A DNA stretch of 15,405 nt from DASUFH01 sp036274645 (GCA_036274645.1 DASUFH010000451.1:1-15405); one strand, 5' to 3'; positions 1 through 6,855 are shown, numbered from the stretch's first letter. Translations and numbers: made by a program. The notes: generated by a model not told the origin, from the sequence alone.

Positions 1-2
1 CG

Positions 3-179
3 GTTGGTCATCAGTTCGGGCAGTCCGGCGCAGGCAGCCGGCTGGTCGGTTTGCTGGGGCTGGCGCTTTCCATGGTGATTCTGTTGATTGCCGATCTGGA
101 CCGTCCCGGTGAAGGGACGCTTCGAGTGAACCAGCGGCCCATGATCGAGCTGGAGCAGAAGCTCCACTCACTCCCCTGA
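3..179 (+). CDS. C-terminal end of a DUF4239/bestrophin-like membrane protein (partial)
   Basis: An open frame enters from the left edge and ends at TGA 177-179, giving 58 visible residues. They contain one hydrophobic helix (LVGLLGLALSMVILLIADLD) followed by a DRPGEGTLRVNQRPM segment and a short Leu/Glu-rich tail. From memory, DUF4239 (bestrophin-like) proteins end in this way: a last membrane helix, an 'LDRP..G.irV...p' motif, then a short cytoplasmic tail. The start and most of the protein lie outside the window. The function of the family is unclear; anion-channel-like activity is suggested only by resemblance to bestrophins. It is separated from the next gene by 360 bases that include a palindromic repeat, so it probably belongs to a different transcription unit. 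Confidence 0.6.
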   Translation, partial: VGHQFGQSGAGSRLVGLLGLALSMVILLIADLDRPGEGTLRVNQRPMIELEQKLHSLP

Positions 180-214
180 ACGTTGCACAACGGAAAGACC
201 TGAGGGCCACGCCT

Positions 215-319
215 GCTTGCAGGGGCGGTCGATGACCGCCCGGTGTTTCGGATTGGAAATCGCTGATTAACAGAAATTCACCCTGAAACGTCGGACGGTC
301 ATAGGCCGCCCCTACAAGC
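215..319. repeat. 105-bp inverted-repeat intergenic element, copy 1
   Basis: The ends are inverted copies: the left arm starts GCTTGCAGGGGCGGTC and the right arm ends CCGCCCCTACAAGC. Each arm is itself a short palindrome (GGGCGGTC-GAT-GACCGCCC on the left). An inner inverted pair, TGTTTC/GAAAC, brackets a core of about 35 bp. A second full copy lies at 11521-11624 with the same core orientation, and a core-less palindrome at 6651-6709 shares the arm sequence. It has no coding capacity, so it resembles a REP/BIME-type or MITE-like element. It lies between the end of the DUF4239 gene and the next operon. Confidence 0.8.
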
Positions 320-370
320 GCAATGCGCGGGAGAGGGCGCGCGTTCCTACCGCAAACTGAATCTCAAGAA

Positions 371-387
371 TGTTCCACTGCTGAACA
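371..387. promoter_or_regulatory. TGTTC-N7-GAACA dyad, candidate activator-binding site 1
   Basis: This is a perfect 5-bp inverted repeat with 7-bp spacing, centred about 85 bp upstream of the -24 GG of the sigma-54-like promoter at 461-477. That is the usual distance range for an enhancer used by NtrC-type activators. The same half-sites and spacing, with one changed base each, recur at 6445-6461 and 11391-11407, and CTGAAC[A/T] is shared by all three. Binding by the activator encoded at 11647-13029 is inference. Confidence 0.4.
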
Positions 388-460
388 GCGGGCGTGGCGG
401 CGCATGAGGGCGATCGTCGCAGAACGCTCAAATCGCGCCGCTTTTGCGGCCCGGTGTGTT

Positions 461-477
461 TTGGCTTTGCGATTGCG
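461..477 (+). promoter_or_regulatory. Sigma-54 (-24/-12) promoter candidate for the translocase operon
   Basis: TTGGCTTTGCGATTGCG matches the sigma-54 consensus (YTGGCACG-N4-TTGC) at the key positions: TGGC for -24, TTGC for -12, and exactly 10 bases between TGG (462-464) and GC (475-476). Transcription would start near 487, leaving a leader of about 50 bases before the ATG at 540. A dyad lies about 85 bp upstream, and a sigma-54 activator is encoded in the same window. Confidence 0.5.
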
Positions 478-539
478 CCTTCCGATGAGGAGCCAGCCGC
501 AAGCGAGGTGGCAATAGAAGATTAAAAGGAAAGACTCAC

Positions 540-1895
540 ATGCATGGTCAGCACGGTTCTCGTGTCCCGGCGCCGAGCGCTGTGGACAGAATGCTGTCGC
601 TGTTTGGCGTTGTCCGTCCCGGAGAGGGGGCGACCGCGCTGCTGATGCTGCTGAATATCTTTCTGCTTCTGACGGCCTATTACATCATCAAGCCGGTCCG
701 TGAGGCGCTGATCCTGGGAGAAGCCGGCGCGGAGATCAAGAGCTACGCGTCCGCGGCGCAGGCCGCGTTGCTGCTGGTGATCGTCCCGGTGTATGGATTC
801 TGGGCGAGCCGTTTGAATCGCGTGTGGCTCATCAACGGCATCACCGCGCTGTTCATTACCAATCTGGCGGCGTTCTACGCGCTGGGGCGTTTCGGCGTGC
901 CGCTGGGTATTCCGTTTTACCTCTGGGTGGGCCTCTTCAACGTTCTCCTCGTCACGCAATTCTGGGCGCTGGCCAACGACATCTATACGGAGGGGCGCGG
1001 CGAGCGGCTCTTCGGCGTCATCGGCGTCGGCGCGTCCCTGGGATCGATTGCCGGAGCGTTTCTCGCGCGCCGCCTGTTCGAGCCGGCCGGCCCATACGCG
1101 ATGATGCTGGTCTCGGCGATCCTGCTGGCGTGTTCGATGATTCTGACGGTGTGGATTCACCACCGCGAAGAAGGCGCGATCCGCGAAGCCATTGCCGAGA
1201 CGCCGAGCGCGCAGTTCGAGCGTCCTCTCGCGGCGATGGGCGGATTTCAGCTGGTATTCCGGAGCCGCTATCTGTTCCTGATCGCGTTGCTGGTGGTGAT
1301 CTCCAACTGCGTGAACACCACCGGCGAATTCATTCTGGGCAAGACCGTGGCGCAGGCGGCCCAGGTGGCGACTCACGGAAGCCTCGACCAGACGCTGGCG
1401 GTCCGGAACTACATCGGACGCTTTTATGCGGACTTCTTTTTCTGGGTGAACGTGATCGGCGCCGGGCTGCAGATGTTTGTGGTGTCCAGACTCATGCAGT
1501 TCTGGGGGACCGGACGGTCGCTGCTCCTGCTGCCGTTCATCGCTCTCGGCGGCTATACCATGCTGGCGCTGGCGCCGGTTCTGGGCTTGATCCGGATCAC
1601 GAAGATCGCGGAGAACACCGTCGACTATTCCATTCAGAACACCGGCAAGAACGCGCTGTTTCTTTCCACCAGCCGTTCGGCGAAATACAAGGCCAAGACC
1701 GCGATTGACAGTTTCTTCTGGCGGATGGGCGACGCATTGAGTGGTCTGTTCGTCTTTGCGGGCACCCAATGGGCGTTGAGCACGAAGACGTTCGCGGCGG
1801 TGAACGTCGGACTCATCGTCGTGTGGATCACTGTGGTGATCGCGCTCTCGCGCCGCAGGACGGAAGAATCCGTGTCAGAGCCGGTGGCGGCCTAG
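540..1895 (+). CDS. Nucleotide-translocase-like (NTT/Tlc-related, MFS-type) membrane transporter
   Basis: This 451-residue polytopic inner-membrane protein is related to the ATP/ADP translocase (NTT/Tlc) group. Hydrophobic helices run from about residue 31 to 436. Family-like motifs are the charged KPVREALIL end of the first helix (51-59) and the late segment KIAENTVDYSIQNTGK (355-370) followed by NALFLST, which corresponds to the 'K..xN..Y...xxTKE..Yiplp' region of NTT proteins. The classic NTTs exchange ATP and ADP in intracellular bacteria and plastids. Free-living bacteria carry divergent members with untested substrates, so the substrate here is unknown. The start is supported by AAAAGGAAAG ending 6 bases before the ATG. 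The gene is first in a five-gene run; the next start lies 22 bases after its stop. A long antisense open frame over it is a GC-rich shadow. Confidence 0.75.
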   Translation: MHGQHGSRVPAPSAVDRMLSLFGVVRPGEGATALLMLLNIFLLLTAYYIIKPVREALILGEAGAEIKSYASAAQAALLLVIVPVYGFWASRLNRVWLINGITALFITNLAAFYALGRFGVPLGIPFYLWVGLFNVLLVTQFWALANDIYTEGRGERLFGVIGVGASLGSIAGAFLARRLFEPAGPYAMMLVSAILLACSMILTVWIHHREEGAIREAIAETPSAQFERPLAAMGGFQLVFRSRYLFLIALLVVISNCVNTTGEFILGKTVAQAAQVATHGSLDQTLAVRNYIGRFYADFFFWVNVIGAGLQMFVVSRLMQFWGTGRSLLLLPFIALGGYTMLALAPVLGLIRITKIAENTVDYSIQNTGKNALFLSTSRSAKYKAKTAIDSFFWRMGDALSGLFVFAGTQWALSTKTFAAVNVGLIVVWITVVIALSRRRTEESVSEPVAA

Positions 1896-1904
1896 GCGAG
1901 CCGC

Positions 1905-1920
1905 AAAGGAGTGGAAGTTG
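1905..1920 (+). promoter_or_regulatory. Ribosome-binding site and TTG start of the second translocase-like gene
   Basis: AAAGGAG (1905-1911) precedes a TTG at 1918-1920 by 6 bases. The next in-frame ATG, at 1936, has no comparable upstream purine tract, so TTG is the better start. Confidence 0.6.
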
Positions 1921-4614
1921 AGTCGTTACCGTTCAATGATCGGGGGCGCGCCGGGCGCGCAGGAAAGCGAGCGGACTCGTCTTGCGCTGATGTCGGTGTA
2001 TCTCCTGATCGTCATTGCCTGCTACACGATCACGCGGGCGGCGCGCGATTCGCTGCTGGTTGCCGGCGTGGGGCCGTCGCAACTGCCGTTGCTCTATATC
2101 CTGACGGCGGCCGGCATCGGCGGAGTGGCGGCGATCTATCCGAAGGCGTTGAGCGCCAGAGGCGTGCGTTCTGTCGTCCGGTGGACAACATTGGTGGCCA
2201 TCGTCTGCCTGGTCGTATTCTGGCGGGCCGTGGAGCGCGGAGGGCGCCTGCCGCTGTATGCGTTGTACGTCTGGGTCAGCGTGTTTGGCGCGGTGGTGGT
2301 ATCGCAGGCCTGGTCGCTCGCCAATCACGCGCTGGATGCGCGCGAGGCGAGGCGGGGTTTTGCCTGGATCGGTCTTGGCGGCGTCGTGGGCGGTATCCTC
2401 GGCGGCGGTCTGGCGGGTTTCGTGGCGTCCTGGTACGGCGCGCCGGTTCTGCTGCCGATGAGCGCGGCGCTGCTGGCGGCCACCTTCTGGATTGTGCGCC
2501 GGCTGGAAAGCGTCGAGGCGCGCGCGCGTGGAGGGCCAGCGGCGAGAAGGCGCCGGGATAACCCCGGGGGCGCGGAGGAAGGTTTGCGGGGGAACCGCAA
2601 GGAATCGTCCTACGTGTCTACGCTCGCGTCGCTGCTCTTTGCCGGCGTGATTGTCGAGGCCTTCATCGACTATGAGTTCAAGACCATTGCGGGTCAGGGC
2701 TTCGCCTCGGCGGACCGGCTGGCGGCCTATTTCGGCGGCATTACATCGTGTGGCGGAGTTCTGGCGCTGCTCACCCAGAGTTTCCTGACCCAGCGTGTTC
2801 TCAAACGGTGTGGCGCGGGCGCCGCCATCGTTCTCCTGCCGATTGCGCTGCTGATCGCTTTTCTGCTCGTGGCGGCGCAACCCACGCTATGGGCGGTGTC
2901 GATCCTCAAGTTGACGGACGGTTGTCTGAGCTACTCGGTCCACCGTTCCGGGATGGAACTCCTCTATCTGCCGATTTCAGCCCGGGCGCGCGCGGCGGCC
3001 AAGGCGCGGATGGACACGCTGGTCGATCGCGGGGGGAGAGCCGTGGGGGGCGTTCTGCTTCTGGCGCTCACGGCCGGCTTTGCGCTTTCGTTGTCGACCC
3101 TCAGCCTGGTGGCGTCCGGCGCGCTCGTGGTGTGGCTGGGCATCGCGCTGACTGCGCGGCGCGGTTACGTGGAGGCGTTCCGGACCGCTCTGGCCCGCAG
3201 GGCCATCGAGCCCGAAGGGCTGCGCCCCAGAGGGCTCGACCGTACGACGCGGCGCGCTCTCGAAGCTGCGCTGACAGGGACGGACGAGCGGCAGACTCTG
3301 TATGCGCTCAGCCTGCTCGGGCTAAGCCACTCCGAGGTCTGGCGAAGCCGCCTGCCCTCACTCTTACAACATCCGTCCGCCGCCGTGCGTGAGGAAACGG
3401 TCTCTCTTCTGACGGCGTCGAAGACGCTCACGCCAGAGGTCGAACCGTTGTGGACTGACGCGAGTCTGGACGTTCGCGTTCAGGCTGTGCGGCATTTCTG
3501 CGAGGCGGGACCACAAATGGCGCGATCCACGTTGAGGGAACTGTTGGCAAACGCTGATTATCGTGTGGTGCTGGCGGCGGTCCACTACTGCGCGCGATAC
3601 CGTCCGTCGGATGCGGATCTGATCGGCGCGCGGACCATCGAACGCGCGCTGGTGATTACGGGGGCCGACAGCGTGGCCGCCAGAACTGCGGCAGCGCAGG
3701 CGCTCGGCGTTGTTCGTGTGCCGCGCGCGCGTCAGTTTCTGAACAGGCTGCTCGACGATCCGAATCCGGAGGTGGCGAAAAAGGCCATCTGGGCGTGCGG
3801 GCAACGCGGCCATCGGAGCGTCATTCCGCGGCTCATCGCGATGCTCGCCGAGAGGTCCCTCCGTTGGGAAGCCACCGAGGCGCTGCTGAAGATGGGGAAT
3901 CCGGCTTTGCGGGAGTTGCTGCGGCGTTTCAACGACGACGCAACCCCCATGAATGTTCGGCGGCGCATTCCCAAAGTCTGCTCGATGTTCGGAAGTCAGG
4001 AGGTCGCCGATTTGTTCATCGATGGCATTCATCATATGAGCCCCGTTCTCGATATCCCCCTGACGAAGGCGCTGAACCGGATGCGCAGCCGGTCCGGACG
4101 CATCCGCTTCGAACCGCCGCGGGTCGTCCGCCTGATTGAAGAGGAAGCGCGCATGCGGGATGGATTTCGCGCCATCCAGCGCGCGATTCGCCGGAGACGG
4201 GATGAGCAGGGAACGCATGGGACCGGCGAGATCGCCGACCTTCTGGAGCGGGCTCTGGGCGAGCGCCTGGACGAGAGCCGGCATCGCGTCCTGCGTTTTC
4301 TCCACTTGATTTACGACCCCGTGGATATCCGTACGGTGCAGTTCAATGTGAGCGCCTCGCCGGAGCGCCGGGCGGGCGCCGTGGAGTTTCTCGACAACCT
4401 GCTGACGCCGGCTTTGCGGGAACTGGTCGTGCCGATCGTGGAGGGGCGTGAGAACGAATCGGGCCGGGAGAGGGAAGAACTGTCCTGCGACGAGGCCTTA
4501 CAAACGCTGCTCGAGGGCGATGACGCATGGCTGAAGGCGATCGCCCGGGAACTGGTCGATCGATCCACACCCGCGCGGGCCGCATCGTTGCAGCCGGAAT
4601 TGTGTCGAGGTTGA
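1918..4614 (+). CDS. Translocase-like membrane protein fused to HEAT repeats
   Basis: This 898-residue protein has two parts. Residues about 20-413 form a polytopic membrane domain of the same NTT/Tlc-like type as the preceding gene: RAARDSLLVAG near residues 40-50, then KLTDGCLSYSVHRSGMELLY starting at 331, and MDTLVDRGG (365-373). A basic cytoplasmic loop (about 200-228, RRRR) splits it in the middle. Residues about 440-700 form a helical-pair array of HEAT type, with repeating 'hp.vR..A...L' units such as HPSAAVREETVSLL, DASLDVRVQAVRHF and DPNPEVAKKAIWACG. The last 200 residues are charged and helical, and I do not recognise them. HEAT arrays usually bind proteins, so the cytoplasmic part probably docks a partner. 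The obvious candidate is the cyclic-nucleotide-binding-fold protein encoded one base downstream; I recall proteins combining these three domains in one chain. Substrate and direction of transport are not deducible. Confidence 0.75.
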   Translation: MSRYRSMIGGAPGAQESERTRLALMSVYLLIVIACYTITRAARDSLLVAGVGPSQLPLLYILTAAGIGGVAAIYPKALSARGVRSVVRWTTLVAIVCLVVFWRAVERGGRLPLYALYVWVSVFGAVVVSQAWSLANHALDAREARRGFAWIGLGGVVGGILGGGLAGFVASWYGAPVLLPMSAALLAATFWIVRRLESVEARARGGPAARRRRDNPGGAEEGLRGNRKESSYVSTLASLLFAGVIVEAFIDYEFKTIAGQGFASADRLAAYFGGITSCGGVLALLTQSFLTQRVLKRCGAGAAIVLLPIALLIAFLLVAAQPTLWAVSILKLTDGCLSYSVHRSGMELLYLPISARARAAAKARMDTLVDRGGRAVGGVLLLALTAGFALSLSTLSLVASGALVVWLGIALTARRGYVEAFRTALARRAIEPEGLRPRGLDRTTRRALEAALTGTDERQTLYALSLLGLSHSEVWRSRLPSLLQHPSAAVREETVSLLTASKTLTPEVEPLWTDASLDVRVQAVRHFCEAGPQMARSTLRELLANADYRVVLAAVHYCARYRPSDADLIGARTIERALVITGADSVAARTAAAQALGVVRVPRARQFLNRLLDDPNPEVAKKAIWACGQRGHRSVIPRLIAMLAERSLRWEATEALLKMGNPALRELLRRFNDDATPMNVRRRIPKVCSMFGSQEVADLFIDGIHHMSPVLDIPLTKALNRMRSRSGRIRFEPPRVVRLIEEEARMRDGFRAIQRAIRRRRDEQGTHGTGEIADLLERALGERLDESRHRVLRFLHLIYDPVDIRTVQFNVSASPERRAGAVEFLDNLLTPALRELVVPIVEGRENESGREREELSCDEALQTLLEGDDAWLKAIARELVDRSTPARAASLQPELCRG

Positions 4615-4615
4615 T

Positions 4616-5050
4616 ATGGGGGGGCTATGGATGTCCGCCGTTGAAAAGGTGCTGTTTCTTCAACGCGTCGACATCTTCAAGTACGCCACGACCGAGATGC
4701 TCGCCTATATCGGCGCTGTGGCCGAAGTCGTGGTCACACCTTCGGCGTTCGTCATCTTTTCCGAGCAGGAAATGTCCGACGCCATGTACGTGGTCGTCCG
4801 TGGCCGGGTGCGGCTGGAAAAGGACGGGCGGGAGATCATTCTGATCGGGCCCGGGCAGAGCGCGGGCGCATGGGCCCTGTTCGATCATTCCCCGCGGCTG
4901 ATGAGCGCAGTGGCGCTTGAAGAGACCGTGCTGCTGAAGATTCGGAGCGAAACATTTTATGAATTTCTGGCCGATCACGACGAAGTGACGCCGGCGATCT
5001 TCAAGGCCGTGATCGAACGGGTCAAAGGACTGACCGCGGACACGCTGTGA
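4616..5050 (+). CDS. Stand-alone cyclic-nucleotide-binding-fold (Crp/CAP-type) protein
   Basis: These 144 residues form one cNMP-binding-type beta roll with a closing helix and no helix-turn-helix, so it is not a transcription factor. The core runs from about residue 10 to 138, with the sensory-loop signature FSEQEMSDAMYVVVRGRVRL and the phosphate-binding cassette at 84-100 (GAWALFDHSPRLMSAVA). The cassette Arg is present (R94), but the Glu that normally follows the first Gly and holds the ribose is Ala (A85), so canonical cAMP/cGMP binding is doubtful. The ATG lies one base after the upstream stop, with GAGG 5 bases before it. An alternative ATG at 4631, preceded by a G run and giving MSAVEKVLFL, is equally plausible. 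The context suggests a ligand- or protein-sensing subunit of the HEAT translocase. Confidence 0.75.
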   Translation: MGGLWMSAVEKVLFLQRVDIFKYATTEMLAYIGAVAEVVVTPSAFVIFSEQEMSDAMYVVVRGRVRLEKDGREIILIGPGQSAGAWALFDHSPRLMSAVALEETVLLKIRSETFYEFLADHDEVTPAIFKAVIERVKGLTADTL

Positions 5051-5072
5051 CGATCGCCGGCCGTCAGGCGAG

Positions 5073-5116
5073 TTCATTCGGATCGCTGTTTCACGCGAAT
5101 GAATCCTTCCGGATTC
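5073..5116 (+). other. Two overlapping, mutually exclusive hairpins upstream of the histidine kinase
   Basis: TTCATTCG (5073-5080) pairs with CGAATGAA (5096-5103) across a 15-base loop. GAATCC (5101-5106) pairs with GGATTC (5111-5116) around a TTCC tetraloop. The two share 5101-5103, so both cannot form fully at once. The second ends 5 bases before AGGAGG (5122-5127), the ribosome-binding site of the kinase. There is no T run, so neither is a classic terminator. A role in setting kinase expression relative to the transporter genes is inference. Confidence 0.35.
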
Positions 5117-5132
5117 CTTTCAGGAGGCGTTC

Positions 5133-5948
5133 ATGCTGCAGGATCACACCCCTGCCTTTTACATGATTGATCTGACGTCCAGGAATGGCCCGACAGCGAG
5201 GCGCATGCAGCCGGAGAAGATGGCTTCGCTGGGACTGCTTATCGCCGGTCTGGCTCACGAGATCAACACGCCACTGGGCGCGATTCACAGCAACAACGAC
5301 ACGATTGCGCGATCCATTACCCGGATCGGCCAGCTGCTCGACCGTGAGGCGAGTCTGGATCCGGCGGAGCGAAGGATGGCGGAAGGGCGTCTCATTGAGG
5401 TCATCCGCGAGTTGTGCCAGAACACACTCGTGGCCACGGAGCGGCTCAATTCCATTGTCGGCAGCCTGAAGACCTTCATTCACCGGGACGAAGCCGGGTT
5501 CAGGAAGGCCGACATCCATCCTGGCATCGACAGCACGCTGACGATCGTGCAACACCGCCTGACGGATCGAATCCGGGTGGAGAAGCGCTATGGGAGCGTG
5601 CCGGCGGTGGAATGCCATCCCGACCGGTTGAATCAGGTGTTCATGAATCTGCTGGTGAACGCGTCGCAGGCCATTGCGGATGAGGGAGTGATTACGATCG
5701 AGACATTTCGGAAGGGAAGCCTGATCGGCGTCTCCATTGCGGACACCGGTGTCGGGATTCCAGAAGAGAACCTGCCGCGGATATTCGATCCGGGTTTTAC
5801 GACCAAGGGTGTGGGAGTCGGAACCGGACTGGGGCTGTCGATTTGCTATCAGATTGTCGAGGAGCACCGAGGCAGGATCGAAGTGTCCAGCGGCGCGAGC
5901 GGTACGACATTCACGATTGTGCTGCCGATTGCTCGCAGGGCAAGGTGA
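5133..5948 (+). CDS. Soluble histidine kinase (HisKA + HATPase)
   Basis: This 271-residue protein consists almost entirely of a kinase transmitter. The H-box AHEINTPLGAIHSN carries phospho-acceptor H42. The N-box lies at 167-180 (NQVFMNLLVNASQA), G1 is DTGVGIP (204-210), the F-box FDPGFTTK (218-225) and G2 GTGLGLS (230-236). A helical stretch of about 45 residues (65-110) sits between the H-box helix and the ATPase domain. There is no membrane segment and no PAS, GAF or HAMP domain, so input must come from a partner. The co-transcribed cNMP-fold and HEAT proteins are the natural candidates (inference). The start is clear: AGGAGG 5 bases before ATG. The receiver gene downstream begins 4 bases after its stop, so the two are probably cognate partners. 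Confidence 0.9.
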   Translation: MLQDHTPAFYMIDLTSRNGPTARRMQPEKMASLGLLIAGLAHEINTPLGAIHSNNDTIARSITRIGQLLDREASLDPAERRMAEGRLIEVIRELCQNTLVATERLNSIVGSLKTFIHRDEAGFRKADIHPGIDSTLTIVQHRLTDRIRVEKRYGSVPAVECHPDRLNQVFMNLLVNASQAIADEGVITIETFRKGSLIGVSIADTGVGIPEENLPRIFDPGFTTKGVGVGTGLGLSICYQIVEEHRGRIEVSSGASGTTFTIVLPIARRAR

Positions 5949-5952
5949 AACT

Positions 5953-6438
5953 ATGACCGACCTGGCGCGTCCGGCAATTCTTCTGGTCGATGACGAGGAG
6001 ATGATTGTGACCTCGATCAAGTCGTTTCTCGCCGTGGAGACCGACTATCACCTTCTTGCCTACACCTCTCCGCTCACCGCGCTGCAGGATCTTGAAGCCC
6101 GGATCACGACCATCGACCTGGCGATCAGTGACTATCTCATGCCGGAAATGGACGGGATTTCGTTCCTCGCCGACGTGAAAAGGAAGTTTCCACTCGCGCC
6201 GCGAATTCTGCTGACCGGTTATGCGGATAAGGGCAACGCGATTCAGGCAATCAACCGCGTGGGGCTGTACCAGTACATCGAGAAACCCTGGAACAACGAT
6301 GATTTGCGGCTGGTGATTCATAACGGGTTGGAGAAGGCGGCTTTGTTGAGGCAACTCGAGGAGAAAGTTCACGAGGTCGAGCGAGTCCACAAGGAATTGA
6401 ACGATGTTCAGCGGGAGATCCTCCGCGTCTTTGTCTGA
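5953..6438 (+). CDS. Receiver-domain response regulator with a C-terminal coiled coil
   Basis: This 161-residue protein has one CheY-like receiver (about 8-122). The acidic pocket is D13/D14, the phosphoryl-accepting Asp is D60 (ISDYLMPEMDG), the switch Thr is T88 and the conserved Lys is K111 in the sequence YIEKPW. IEKPW is common in receivers of the RpfG/HD-GYP and related groups, but no output domain follows. Residues about 125-157 form a charged amphipathic helix (LEKAALLRQLEEKVHEVERV) likely to be a coiled coil for dimerisation or partner binding. An upstream in-frame start would extend the frame, but ATG 5953 is preferred: AAGGTG precedes it, overlapping the kinase stop, and the receiver fold starts right after it. 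It is the likely phosphorylation target of the kinase just upstream. Confidence 0.85.
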   Translation: MTDLARPAILLVDDEEMIVTSIKSFLAVETDYHLLAYTSPLTALQDLEARITTIDLAISDYLMPEMDGISFLADVKRKFPLAPRILLTGYADKGNAIQAINRVGLYQYIEKPWNNDDLRLVIHNGLEKAALLRQLEEKVHEVERVHKELNDVQREILRVFV

Positions 6439-6444
6439 GCGCGG

Positions 6445-6461
6445 TGTTCAGATTCTGAACT
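6445..6461. promoter_or_regulatory. TGTTC-N7-GAACT dyad, candidate activator-binding site 2
   Basis: The inner part, GTTCAGATTCTGAAC (6446-6460), is a perfect 15-base palindrome. Half-sites and spacing match the dyad at 371-387 except for the last base. It starts 6 bases after the receiver gene stop and has no T run, so a protein-binding site is favoured over a terminator. It lies about 140 bp upstream of the weak sigma-54-like element at 6592. Confidence 0.35.
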
Positions 6462-6591
6462 TGTTCGCAAGGTCACCGGTGATCGTGTAGCAGCGCGGGA
6501 GACTGGAATTTGGACATTGTATGCGCGGCGGAGGCGGGTCCGTAGAGGTTCGATTGCGGGGCGCACTGCATGGTTGACCGGGCTATCGTCC

Positions 6592-6606
6592 TGGCACGTC
6601 TCCGGC
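6592..6606 (+). promoter_or_regulatory. Weak sigma-54-like promoter candidate
   Basis: TGGCACGTCTCCGGC has a perfect -24 heptamer and the correct 10-base TGG-to-GC spacing, but -12 reads CGGC instead of TTGC. A transcript from here would cross the palindrome at 6651-6709 before reaching the gene at 6856, which weakens the call. Confidence 0.2.
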
Positions 6607-6650
6607 GGGCACACAACGTGCCTCAGGGAGAAGGTTTTAGATGCTGGGAC

Positions 6651-6709
6651 GTGTTCCCGCCTGCTTGTAGGGGCGGTCTAGGACCGCCCCTACAAGCAGG
6701 CGGGGACAC
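6651..6709. repeat. Palindromic repeat, core-less copy 2
   Basis: Arms 6651-6678 and 6682-6709 are inverted copies of 28 bases with a single mismatch (a G-U pair if transcribed) around a TAG loop. The inner 19 bases carry the same arm sequence as the 105-bp elements (GCTTGTAGGGGCGGTC) but without their core. It looks like two element ends fused head to head. It lies between the receiver gene and the exported-protein cluster, and the RNA would fold into a very stable hairpin. Confidence 0.85.
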
Positions 6710-6743
6710 ACAATGCTCCCGGTGTGCAAAGGTGTTCCAGACT

Positions 6744-6774
6744 CCCCTCTCCCGCGCGTAGCTCGGGAGAGGGG
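6744..6774. repeat. Hairpin CCCCTCTCCCG / CGGGAGAGGGG
   Basis: A perfect 11-base inverted repeat with a 9-base loop lies just downstream of the larger palindrome. Similar CCCCTCTCCC...GGGAGAGGGG units are, from memory, frequent dispersed intergenic repeats in GC-rich genomes. It is not followed by a T run. A related half (GCGGGAGAGGG) occurs at 327-337 beside repeat copy 1. Confidence 0.55.
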
Positions 6775-6842
6775 CGGCAAACCATCAGGGCGCCCTGTGT
6801 CGCGAGCGCGATGGAAGCGGTTGTGCTCCTTTCGTATCAGCG

Positions 6843-6849
6843 GGAGGAG
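6843..6849 (+). promoter_or_regulatory. Ribosome-binding site that fixes the start of the Omp85-like gene
   Basis: GGAGGAG lies 6 bases before ATG 6856, and the residues that follow form a proper signal peptide. Upstream in-frame starts would add 44 residues translated from repeat DNA and would bury the signal peptide. Confidence 0.75.
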
Positions 6850-6855
6850 CAACGC

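Larger units (their letters stand above)
180..539. other. 360-bp intergenic region ahead of the translocase operon
   Basis: This gap holds, in order, the inverted-repeat element at 215-319, a TGTTC-N7-GAACA dyad at 371-387, a small hairpin (GCCGC-TTTT-GCGGC, 437-450), a sigma-54-like promoter at 461-477, and the ribosome-binding site AAAAGGAAAG at 524-533 for the gene at 540. I see no credible gene: the one open frame (323-517) is Arg-rich, lacks a ribosome-binding site and begins at the edge of the repeat. Confidence 0.7.
6439..6855. other. 417-bp intergenic region ahead of the exported-protein cluster
   Basis: It contains a TGTTC-N7-GAACT dyad just after the receiver stop (6445-6461), a weaker sigma-54-like match (6592-6606), a long palindrome (6651-6709), a second hairpin (6744-6774) and the ribosome-binding site GGAGGAG (6843-6849). 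No clear sigma-70 promoter and no T-tailed terminator were seen. Open frames across 6570-6855 run through the repeats and look accidental. Confidence 0.65.

Noticed and set aside
323..517. 64-codon open frame in the first intergenic region
   Set aside because: It has no ribosome-binding site, Arg-rich low-quality sequence, starts beside the repeat and covers the dyad and promoter candidates.
824..1708. 294-codon plus-strand open frame inside the first translocase-like gene
   Set aside because: It is an out-of-frame shadow with Arg/Gly/Ala-biased composition and no domain.
522..1769. 415-codon minus-strand open frame opposite the first translocase-like gene
   Set aside because: It is rich in Arg, Gln, His and Asp with no recognisable domain, typical of the antisense of a GC-rich gene; the plus strand encodes a clear membrane protein.
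5737..5952. N-terminal extension of the receiver protein to 233 residues
   Set aside because: The extension overlaps the kinase C-terminal coding region out of frame; ATG 5953 has a ribosome-binding site and matches the receiver fold start.
6446..6460. GTTCAGATTCTGAAC as a Rho-independent terminator of the kinase/receiver operon
   Set aside because: The stem is AT/GC mixed and short, with no following T run; a protein-binding dyad fits better.
6724..6855. 44-residue N-terminal extension of the Omp85-like protein
   Set aside because: It would be translated from hairpin repeat DNA and would place the signal peptide internally; ATG 6856 has GGAGGAG upstream.
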